Below the pieces are notes generated by a model. It ran no database searches. It was not told where the DNA came from and was given only the letters and a program-made list of their open reading frames with translations. This document shows positions 54,665 to 64,000 of a stretch of DNA of 64,000 bases, one piece after another. Position numbers and translations under genes: made by a program. Source of the DNA: Papaver somniferum (lineage: Eukaryota; Streptophyta; Magnoliopsida; Ranunculales; Papaveraceae); assembly GCF_003573695.1 (NCBI RefSeq), contig NC_039361.1, forward strand, positions 35,777,702 to 35,841,701. Reading direction: 5' to 3'. Every line of letters begins with the position of its first letter. Positions within the stretch are counted from its first letter, which is position 1.

Positions 54665-55692
54665 TTCCTTTAAAATGATTGCACTGCTTGCGTTCATAAT
54701 TAGGGTTTCAATTTGTCAGTTAATCGAAGAATTATTTCCTTTTAGAAATCTCTTTACTTCTGAATCATGACACAAAGTCTTGAGAAAGCCTAAACCCTCA
54801 TCATTACCCATCAGTTCAAACCAGAAAGACAAAACCCTAAAAAGAAACGTCTCATATCTTTCAAGAAACATTGAAGGAATACATGTAGAAAGAAAAGGGG
54901 CAAAGGAATCGTATGATTATTAGGGAAGTCTACTCCAACAATAAAGCAGCCTCTCGATACCCACATGATTAGGCGGATTGCAACACGTTATCAATTGGAG
55001 GACAGACATGTTCGTGGTCAATCTCTGGTTTCCATTATTGCATCTCTTCATTGTTTTTAGGGTTACATGCAATCATCATGAAGACAGTGCACGATCACAT
55101 AAGAACGTATCATCACTTATGAATGTCGCGTTCTCTTTGGCTGTACGACTCAGTGAAATGGAGAGATTCTATTGCAACCCTACTGGGGAGTACTACAACT
55201 AGGGTTCCCAGATATCGTTAAAAAAAACATCATTCAATGAAAACCAGGATCAGCCGCAAAACTACTGAGTATAAGAAGAAAATGTCTATAAACTATGGAA
55301 AGTGCTCAACTATGAATGAAAGCAACAAAGGAAAGTATAGTCATTAGAGGGATCATCAGTGTCTTCAATGGAGCCGTCATTGGAAGCTTCTTCAACACCT
55401 TCATCACAAGCCACTACTGCATCCTCTCTGGAAGCCGCCTCGACTTCTCTTTATGATGCCGTTTCAACAGCTGCTTAAATATTCCCTCCAAGAGACGCGC
55501 CAACATCTTTCTTGGAAGTTGTTTCAACATCTTCTCCAGATGCCTCTCCCATTATATCCTCAGCAGCCACTTCAGTGTTCCCTCCAAAAGTTGCTTCAGT
55601 ACCCTTCTCGGAAGCTACTTCGACCTCTTTCCCAGGAACTTCCCTAACAGCCTTCTACGGATGCTCTGGTTCGTCCACGTCAGAATCGAGGA
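54665..55692. other. Interior of family-A element, no clear sense gene
   Basis: Mixed sequence with a degenerate run of short repeats (GAAGCCGCCTCGACTTC, CAACATCTTCTCC) at about 55370-55640, similar in style to the minisatellite at 43655. Confidence 0.4.
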
Positions 55693-56316
55693 TTATGATT
55701 CCGTTGCGGTAGGGTAATCATACTTGTTTTCACGGGAAGGCCCCTCATGCTCGATCCTTCGCCGCTTTAGCCGAGCTGCAAACCTTTCATCTCTCACGCT
55801 CGTCGGCTGAGGCGATTCATCATGTCTCCATTTCTCCTCCATGCTGACTGAAGCCAAAAAGGCTTGAGTACGCTCTCGAACGATGTGTAAGTACAGAAGA
55901 GACATTCCCCGTATGGCACGACCAGCTTTGTGAAACAGGGTCTATTTTAGCCATTACCTCCTCGAACGCATTAGCCTTGGGTTTGTCGACTTCAAAGCTC
56001 TTTTATGGAGAAGTAAAAGAGTAATCATCAGCCGCGGTTCCCGTCATATACTGCAAAAAGGGCGTTATGATCATATCAACAACTGGTATATATATAAAAA
56101 AAATCGTTTTCATCAACAATCAAAAATCAAACCGCACAATGAACATGGAGCAATACCTGTAACGAATAAGAGAAGCAATTCTGCGATGGAAGAAAGGTTC
56201 CAGCGTCTTCTTTATATTCCACAAATCAACAACATCCCGGGAATAAAAGGAGTCTCTACTTGCCGTGTATAAAGGCTCCATATGCGGGATAACAATCAAG
56301 TAGATACTTATCTATC
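55693..56316 (-). pseudogene. Antisense spliced gene remnant inside the family-A element
   Basis: Read on the minus strand: an acceptor-like TTGTCTTCAG, then an exon from 56316 with IDKYLLDCYPAYGAFIHGK followed by a stop, an intron 56156-56051 (CAG|GTATTG ... TTTTTGCAG), and an exon that opens YMTGTAADDYSFTSP. It continues, across a stop and a shift, with KPKANAFEEVMAKIDP and a 70-codon frame MSLLYLHIVRERTQAFLASV... rich in Arg and Glu. The splice signals are sound and codon-like structure is on the minus strand, so this looks like an antisense accessory gene of the Tat-group type. The protein family is not recognised and it is broken at two places or more. Confidence 0.45.
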
Positions 56317-56479
56317 TGAAGACAACTGACGTGCGCTGAAAGGAAACGTATCTTACTCAACCGATCCAGCCTCTATCCTAGTAATGTACGCCGAACTTCT
56401 CTTGTGAATTTTTTCGTCTGTCACCATCTAGTGCTTACCCCGCAATAGCATCGCTATTACGTGCTAATCAGGGGATTAA

Positions 56480-58632
56480 TGTTGATGGTGGTTTTCGGTT
56501 TAGGGCTAAAATCGTGAAACCCTGTATTTGTCGCCCTGCAAAGGAACAAAAGCCATTTGGAAGTGATAAATGCATAAACCTTTTCACTTACATATGTATT
56601 GAGCAATTCAACATATTTATTGAAATTTATCCAGAATGGTGCATGAAGCAACAATCCCAGATATTCTGTAAATTTTAATCTATCGTATTATTTACTAATG
56701 CATGGTCCGCTTAGTATTTTCCTATGCTATGTTCCCCTGCTGAACTTTCAATGTTGTCATGACATAATGATTAATTTTCACTCGCAACAGAGTAGCACGA
56801 ATCTCCCGAAGTATCAGTATTGAAATCTGCATGAAAACACTCGTGTAGGATATGCCACCCTCTGACAAAGAGATTAGCGTGTTAACGTACATTTTAGTTA
56901 AAATTTAACGCGATCGACCGCGTTTAAATACCTTAAAGGAAATCTAGACTGTCCATATCAGTCTTAAGAAACGATCACGGCCACATGATTTGGCCACACA
57001 ATCTAATAGGCCTAGCCTACACCTAACGAAACTAGGCGATCGTCATTATAAACACCGGTGGGCCCACTAGCATCCTTGCCAGTCGAAATTCCTTTAGCTC
57101 GTCAGCTACTTCCTTGAACTTTCACCAAAACATGGGTGATCACTTTTGTCTAAAAATAGCTCAAACGAGCTAAGACCGGCAAAAGCGTTCTCAAAACCCA
57201 TCACATCCGTCCAACTTAGTCGGCCTAGTTGGACGGCTTAGATCGCATCTTGAACAATCAAAGAAGCGTTGGCGTGTTCACCAGCGAGCCAACTACATCT
57301 GTGGTTAATCTACTTCCTCACGGCAAGCCAAGAGAGTATAGAATCGTTCACCCAAAGTATGGTGAGATGCTTTAGTAACCCTAAGTTGCATTTGCAGCAA
57401 CAAGGTACTGTCGCAAATCGATCACGATCGTCCATCTTTGCCATCCAAAGTAAGTGGCTTAGATTCAATTCCAGGCGGAGAAAAATAGTTCAACATGCTC
57501 ATTGGTGCCCCGCCTTTGCATAGGGCCGATCATCCTGCTCAAATCAGCGCACGGTGCTTTCAATCGATCAGCCAAAATAGGGTTGGCTGCACGGCCCCAA
57601 AACCCTAAAATTACATTAGTGGCAATAAACAACTCCCGCAAATCATCTCGTCCATCCAACTTCGCTAGCCTAGTTGGATGGTGTAGATTTATTTTCAGAA
57701 AACCAACAAGGTAGCATTATGACCACCGGACATCACTCATGCACATGGAGCGATCGACCAAGTGATAGCTCGCCCATAAGGCCCTCAAACGATCACCCAA
57801 AGGTGGCCGTTCGTGCTACTGTTTTAAGACACTTAATTCGTGACCGATTCAATCGAGCTCTAAAACAACGATGCATCTAACACATCGATTATTTTTCAGT
57901 TGCTTGTTTGAAAGCGATGCTTTATAAACATCAACTATAAGCGATGCTATGAAAATATTGATTTCACAAATAACTTATTATTTAACCTAAAAGCACTATG
58001 TGCTGATTTTAGAGGCGAGTCTCATGAATTGACTCATTTATTCGAGACATCAAACATGTCACAAACTGGGGGATACTCACTGGGGTATTGGTCTGGGGGT
58101 TTACAGCGTGCGGCGTGCAACGTGACAATTACGAGAAAGTGTCAGGAAGGACGGACAGTTAACAGTAATGAGAGTAGTGGGTGAAAGTGTGACTAGTCTT
58201 CCCTCATAACGGAAACACGATGATCACCACCTTCCGAACGACTCCACTACTTAACTTCTTATGAGATCAGAGTGCGCTCAATGACTTATATAAATAGGTT
58301 TTCACCCTATTTCAAAACAACAAGTGTTATCAACACAAGTAGCCATAAACCATTTTCTGATACAAGTCATAAAACAACCACACCTTCATAATTCAACATT
58401 CTGATCTCAAACACCTTCTTCGCTTCCCTCTCTAAGATCAACCCTTCTCCTTCACCTTGTGACCGAATTGAATTTGGAACGACCATTTCTTGGTTTAGGC
58501 TAGAGTCTTACAGATTGATCTCTCGAATCTAAAAGTACTCCCGTGCAGTGCATTTGTTTAGGGTTTGAATTTGTTTCTCATCAACACACCCAAATTTACC
58601 AAAAACAGAGAATCAGTTTTTACCCTAAAACA
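56480..58632 (+). repeat. 3' LTR of family-A element
   Basis: 2153 bases, homologous over its whole length to 49585-51763, with scattered substitutions and a few indels (for example a shorter stretch near 58245). Confidence 0.85.
58287..58296 (+). promoter_or_regulatory. TATA box, family-A 3' LTR
   Basis: TATATAAATA before a G, in ATGACTTATATAAATAGG; intact here, altered in the 5' LTR of the same element. Confidence 0.6.
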
Positions 58633-58989
58633 CCGTAAAACTTTGTATATAAGACATCGACATAATCGTTTGAATGCTATTGTGAGTATGTATAGGTATA
58701 AGGTGAAGATTTCATCCTAGGAAACAATGTTTTACATTCGTTTAAAGGAAGTAAATTCATAAACTCGTTTTATGAATCGAAAGAGAAATCGCTAGGCTAA
58801 TTGGTATCGTTATTCATTGCATATCTATTGAATTACCAATATGTGATTAGTATAACCGCGCATGACTTGTTTATGTTCTTGGTAAAACTATTCACAAGGC
58901 ATGACTTTTGTATTGGTATGACTTTTATTAGTGAAACCGATCTTAAGTAATCACCTGAGATGGTATGATCGATTTGTTGTAATTGGCAT

Positions 58990-59210
58990 GACCAACTCTA
59001 GCCAAGGGGAACCGATCCTTCTAAAAGGTGAAACCGATCACAAAGAGGAATCGATCCTTGTAAGAGGTGCAACAAGTTTCTAGATATTGGGAACCGATCC
59101 TATGAACATGTGCAACACGTTTTTAGACATTGGGAACCGATCCTATGGACATGTGCAACAAATACAAGTTAGATACCATATATATGTGGGAACCGATCCT
59201 AGTACCTAGT
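58990..59210. repeat. GAACCGATCC repeat array in copia-like LTR
   Basis: About six occurrences of (G)AACCGATC(C) variants, including two 54-base units GGGAACCGATCCTATG(A/G)ACATG followed by TGCAACA at about 59088 and 59142. They lie 530-750 bases upstream of the TATA box, where LTR enhancers occur. Confidence 0.7.
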
Positions 59211-59734
59211 CAACCGAATTTTCAAAAAGCTAGCGTTACTAAATCCAGTACCCACATGGAGGTAGAACCGAAACTTGTTTTGGTAGAACCGTGAAACCCA
59301 TGTTTGGTGATTGAGTATTCTTAATCAATCACATAGTTCTTGAAAGCCTGATGAACCAATTTTATACTTGTTTGGAAGTGTGGGAAATCGGTTTCAAGAT
59401 TGTAAGTATGAAAGAGGACTTACAAAGTTAAGATGTCGACATACTTTGAACATGTGCAGTAACGCTTATCTTTTATTGTTCAAAGATATTCCTTAATAGC
59501 TAAAGGACAATAAAAATAAGTTGAGAATCTTTTATTTAAGGTTTTTAATTTTATTTTTTGGAAAATAAAAATTAGTATTGTGCATTTACTAGTTGGAGAT
59601 TTTCTAAGAGATTTTCGGTCAATGTTTGGACAAAGCATTTCCAGGAATTATGGAAACCGAATTTGGAAATATATTGCATATCTTGAGGATATTTTTGGTT
59701 TTGGAAATTCCTTGGTTTCCAAACTTCCTTGGTC

Positions 59735-59742
59735 TATAAATA
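59735..59742 (+). promoter_or_regulatory. TATA box, copia-like LTR
   Basis: CTATAAATATGAAAG in CTTGGTCTATAAATATG. Confidence 0.5.
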
Positions 59743-61065
59743 TGAAAGTTTGCATTTCGAGCAAACTAATCCTCAAAGCTAGAAAAACTACCTAGTTGTG
59801 TTGTTACTGGTGGAGCCGCCTATTAGGAGAGGAAAGCAACCTAATTAGGAGACATCTCTTACGGCCGCTCGGTTTAAAGACTTCTTTGGGATTGAGAATC
59901 TCTATTTGTACCGTTGGTGGGAAACTAGATAATTGCGGTTTATTATTAGTTTTCGATTGATTTGATTGACTGAAGGTTGTTGAACTTTGATTGCACCTAG
60001 TTTGTTTATGCTTGAGAATATTCTCTTCTGCTATAAGATTCACTCAAACTAGATCGAAGTTTCGACGGGGATCTTTAGACTGTTTGTAGATCTAAAAATG
60101 TCTTGTGATAATCCATTGTTAATAGACTCCGTTCTGTGCGTGATTGATTACAAGAGATTCAAGTTGATTGTTTGCAGGTGTTAATTGAAGATCTAAGAAG
60201 ATTTGAAGACAAATAAGACTTTGAAGATTTCTGATTTGGGTTCATAATCTTTGGTGTGCACAATACTTGTTTGGGTTAAAGAGGATCCAACTATAATCGG
60301 TTTATCCTTGTGGTAGATTGGATTTATTAGTTGAGAGATCGGCATCAATACAATTCTTTGTGATTCAAAGTATTGATTCCAAAATCTTGACAATTACTTT
60401 GGTAGTTGTTATTAGATAGATCTAAGGACCTGACAAAGGAGTTTATTGGGATAAACAGAAGAGCCTTTTGTCGAACTCACATCACTTGGTTGAAAAGAGT
60501 TGTTACCAAACAGATTTTTTGTTCCTTTACTGTTTGGAATACGAACCAAAGGAATTGTTCCAAGTACGTGACTTATTACAAGTTGGAGGCGTGGGAATAC
60601 AGACGGAACTAGGTGAACTATAGGTTTAGTTGCTTGGTCTCAACTATACGAAGTTGGTTTGATTTTTTATAGCGGCTTAATCCTGAGAGTATTCAATTCT
60701 GGACAAGGTCCCGGGGTTTTTCTGCATTTGCGGTTTCCTCGATAACAAAATCTTGATGTGTCTTTTACTTTTCTATTTCCGCAATTATAATTGTTTTTCT
60801 TATAATTTGAAGTAAAATACATAAACGTTAATTCCTATTTACTTGATAGTAATCCTATTGTGTTTGGTTAAGTCCGAACCTTTTATCAAGTAAACATACT
60901 TTGTTGTTGTATTGTCTCGATCTCGTATCTATAGACGATCACACGAAGTGTGAACCGATTAGTTGTATTGTCTCGACTCAGTCCATAGACAATCACTTTA
61001 GGAGAAAGGACTTATATGTGGAAAAGTTTTAGATTGAGGTATATTTGGGTACCCTCGTCTTTTCA

Positions 61066-63203
61066 TAATCCATTAGTTGTGAATGGGTGTAGTGCTTGTT
61101 GCAAATTTTTGGTTCCTTCAACGTGCACTTGTCTGTAAGAGGTCAAGAGTTTTTTGTTTACATCAAAATGCACTTGTCTGTTTCTATTTCCTTCAATTTT
61201 TAACAAGTCTTGACCTCTTATGGACCAGTAAGAATTGATGTAGTGCTTGTATCTTCTGGCGACACAAATAAAGTGGTGTTGAAATTGAAGTGGTCAAGAA
61301 TTTTTTAGGACATTCTATGTTGTTAGGACTTTTTTTTATTAAACCTCTAACGCCAAACTTATTTTTTCTGCAGTATAATATTCCGTTCAGTTGGGGAGGT
61401 CAGTTCATCTTTTTGTTGGTTTTGTTTTGTTTTTTAATATTTGTAGGCCGGGTTCAAGTGATTGTAAGAAAATTTGCTTTTAGAATGGTGAAAATTCAGT
61501 ACTTGTGTAAATCTTTTTGGGGGGTTTTGACATAACTGTCATCTCGATTAATATAAATTGAGTTACTGTTGTAAACATATTTCGAATTTGGATTGAATGG
61601 TGAACGTTTTGTTATCAAATGAGAATATATTAAAATTCAGTTTAGTGAATTCCAAATTTCATGCCAGCTATAAATAAATTGGATGAATCATATTTTCTAA
61701 ATTTTGATGAATTTCAAATTTCAGGCCAGTCAGATGAAAAACTAGTCAGACTGGGATTCAGACGAATCAGGTTTTAAAAAAATATTCAGCCCATATAAAC
61801 CACTTCTCAAAACTGGCGATTAACTTTTATATTTTCTAATTTAAAACTTTAGAATGCACTGTGAATGTCAGTGTTATCGGTTGACTGTCAGAAGAAGTCG
61901 TTTTTTTAAAGATTTCCACTTCTGTGAGACACAGTCTTTTTGGGAAAAACCACTTCTAGAATCCAACTGATGAACACAGTCGTTTTTAAAGATATTACCT
62001 CTTGTCTTGGCAGTTGTTTAACTTATAGGTGGTTTAACTTCCATTTTCCACTAGTGATTAACAATGTAACTCCTATGAAACTATATATTTATAATTAAAG
62101 TTGATTGAAAATTGAATATTTCCTTAAAACAAAATGTGTGCATAAAACTCAAAACTAAATATAAAAGTTGAATCGCAATAAAAAAACAAACTTACCACAT
62201 TCGAGATCTTAGAAAAAGAACGTATTTGTAGTCTGCCATCATCGTTCTAATATAACTTGAATAATTTGAGCCTTATGGTTTATAAGTTGTATAAAATATA
62301 AACGCCATCAAGGATATCCTCATATTCTTTCTTGAACAGCAGAGAGAAGGTACCTGAACTCAGACCACCCACCTGTTAGAGCAACTGAATTATCTCGTTC
62401 TGGATGGACAGATATGTGCGCAAAGAGTATACCAGCTGAATTATCTCACCAGCTAGCTGTCTAACATTTTCAAACTCATATTCTTTATTTTACTCATAAT
62501 TCAATATCGTCATTGGGGTGTTGGTTGATCCTTTGACTTTTCTATTTTACTGTCTTTTTGATTTCACACTCATATTTGGAAAGAAACAACTAGGGATCGG
62601 AAATTTTCGTTCAAGAAAAAATTGGAAAAAGAGAGGAGGTGTGAAAAAGAAAGGTGGAAGGTGTGGTATTCATAGGAGGGATAGAGTCGACTATTAGCGA
62701 TTTTAACTCGACCGCTGGGATTATTGTTTATATTGAGTGATATAATCAAAATTTCCAGTGATAAAACTCTATCGCTGGCGTTATAGATAAGATCGCTCGA
62801 TAGCATCTTTATTGCCTGATTATTTTCCAATAATGGCGCGACTGGTTTGCCAGGCCGCCTGGCTTAACAAATGAAAAAAAAAATAGCAAGCGCCTGTAGG
62901 AACCGGCCTGAGAAGTGTTCATGATTGAAATTTATATACGAACATGTCATCTATTGAGTATTCCAGAGGAGGTGTGTACCTTGTAAGGGTACAAGTGTCT
63001 TAATTCCTAACTTTGTTTTTGTTCTGATGCACTTTAATCTCATTATTTACGGGGACAAGCCTAGCAAGGGGTTAACCTATGCTATAGTCCGCCTCTATTT
63101 CTAACCAAATATAATTCACCTATATGTATTTTTAGCCCACTTACTATTTGTTTTAACCCACTTAAAAGATAATTTTTAGCTTATTGAGTGTAGTTCTTTA
63201 CTT
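61066..63203. other. No gene seen; small inverted repeats only
   Basis: AT-rich DNA. A 13-bp perfect inverted repeat (TAAGAGGTCAAGA at 61136-61148, complement at 61208-61220) and a GCCAGGC-C-GCCTGGC palindrome at 62851-62865 are the only structures noticed. The 80-90 codon frames present have no recognisable features. Confidence 0.5.
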
Positions 63204-64000
63204 CTTTTTTTTTTTTATGGAAAGGAAAATTGTATTAATCAAATAACAGAGTACAAGAGATTTATAATCTCATCTTTGACAAAAATATTCGAAATAACAC
63301 TAGATTTTAAGACTCTTTGTTGAATATTGGAAGACATGTGCCTAAGATGCTTTATCCGAGCTTCTTTAGCAATGTAATCCGCTGCATAGTTATATTTCCT
63401 GTTTATATACTTTACCTGGGCCTGTGGAACATTTTCCAGTATTGAGATAGTATCCTGAATGGTATTATCCGCGTTCCAAGGAGAATCTTTACAAGTCTTG
63501 TTGATTGTTTCCGCCAGTGTTTTGCAGTCTGTTGCTATCGAGACACTAGATAATATATTTCCACTTAACCATGAGGCTGCTTTTAACAAGGCTTTTGATT
63601 CTGCATGAAAAGCTGAGGAGGCCCAATCCGACCTCGCTTTAATATGCATGAAAGATTCGTTGTCCACTGAGTAAAGTAGAAAGACATATCCCATCGTTGA
63701 ATCTTCATTTTTAAAAGCCGCATCAATAAAGATTATCCAGTCCGACTTTAAGTCAGACCATTTTTCCTTGGGGATATTTCTTTCTTTGTTCCTCAAATTT
63801 TTTTGGATCTTTCCTTGAGAATTCTTGTACAAAATCTATTGATTTGCTCTATGAGGTGATTCGGATTTGGGTTGATTTTTTCGAAAACCACCGAATATCT
63901 GTACTTCCAAATAAACCACGATACAGTTGCGATTTTGTCAGGCCATTGTAAGAATTCTTGATCCGTGATCCCCTCATTTATCCAATTAACTATGGATTCC
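63204..64000 (-). mobile_element. LINE 3' end with A-tail, continues past window
   Basis: Minus strand: linker typical of plant LINE ORF2 upstream of RNase H (WPDKIATVSWFIWKYRYS near 63960-63880), RNase H domain, 3' end TTGATTAATACAATTTTCC and a poly-A run (plus-strand T run about 63204-63217). Truncated at the window edge, so the reverse transcriptase may lie to the right. Confidence 0.8.
63239..63832 (-). pseudogene. LINE RNase H domain (RVT_3 type)
   Basis: About 190 codons open without an ATG. IIFIDAAFKNEDSTMGYVF gives the first Asp, FHAESKALLKAASWL the Glu, SIATDCKTLAETI the second Asp, and YINRKYNYAADYIAKEAR the final Asp helix with Asn in place of the usual His. The frame is shifted relative to the upstream linker (63840-64000) near 63830, so the ORF2 product is broken. 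Compared with the fragment at 2029 it is a different, better preserved LINE. Confidence 0.85.

Larger units (their letters stand above)
49585..58632 (+). mobile_element. Ty3-like family-A element, two LTRs, gag and protease, no RT
   Basis: 9.05 kb: 5' LTR 49585-51763, interior 51764-56479, 3' LTR 56480-58632. LTRs start TGTTGATGGTGG and end AAAACA. The primer site is a two-mismatch version of the tRNA-Arg match. Gag and protease are followed by a jump over reverse transcriptase and integrase, then an antisense gene remnant and CAGGGGATTAA before the 3' LTR. Flanking pentamers CCATT and CCGTA do not match, so the target duplication is lost or the ends are altered. LTR divergence (visible substitutions) makes it older than the nested Athila-like elements. 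Confidence 0.85.
58633..61065 (+). repeat. Copia-like 3' LTR, right piece (presumed)
   Basis: Continues after the nested element without coding content. It contains a GAACCGATCC repeat array (58990-59200), a TATA box at 59735 and the phrase GGTCCCGGGGTTTTTCTGCA, followed by TGCGGTTTCCTCG, which I associate with SIRE/Maximus-type LTR ends. A possible terminus is CGTCTTTTCA at 61065. The joint length with 49214-49584 would be about 2.8 kb, long for an LTR, so part of this may belong to something else. Confidence 0.45.

Noticed and set aside
62851..62865. GCCAGGC-C-GCCTGGC palindrome as an operator or hairpin element
   Set aside because: Single short palindrome without neighbours or repeats; not enough to call a feature.

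Overview
The window is transposon-dense nuclear DNA of a flowering plant. Reasons: a MuDR-type transposase gene with several GT-AG introns, plant-type LINE RNase H domains, LTR elements primed from tRNA-Asp and tRNA-Arg, and a Ty1-copia end with a run of GGGGGAG polypurine motifs. I cannot name the species. No single-copy host gene was recognised; essentially every coding trace belongs to a mobile element, and most are broken.

Layout. (1) 1-6613 and 16672-23265 are two copies of one 6.6 kb segment: the 3' part of a MULE, a cluster of quasi-palindromes built on ATGCATAA/TTATGCA, a LINE RNase H tail, an LTR plus gag-like remnant, and an antisense acidic reading frame. (2) 6614-16671 holds a minus-strand LINE relic, a putative solo LTR, and the 5' and central part of the MULE transposase gene that is completed in copy 2. 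(3) 23271-42016 is one Ty3-type LTR (family A, tRNA-Arg primer) split by a 16.3 kb minus-strand Athila-like element (23807-40112, tRNA-Asp primer). That element is itself split by a 7.3 kb gag-less relative (26431-33707). Both insertions keep perfect 5-bp target duplications, and both read ACCAC. (4) 42017-46715 is the decayed interior of the family-A element, rich in minisatellites. (5) 46722-49584 and 58633-61065 look like the 3' end and 3' LTR of a SIRE-like copia element. This LTR is split by a second family-A element (49585-58632) with two LTRs, gag and protease, no reverse transcriptase, and an apparently spliced antisense gene remnant. (6) 61066-64000 is mostly silent and ends in another minus-strand LINE RNase H with an A-tail.

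How it works together: the LTR elements are mostly non-autonomous (gag only, or no gene at all) and would depend on polymerase supplied elsewhere. The order of events can be read directly: copia, then family-A element inside it; family-A LTR, then the Athila-like element inside it, then the gag-less derivative inside that. The near-identical copies (6.6 kb duplication, LTR pairs) differ mainly by clustered 1-3 base indels between long stretches that look identical. This may reflect unpolished long-read assembly as much as biology, so frameshifts in these regions should be read with caution.
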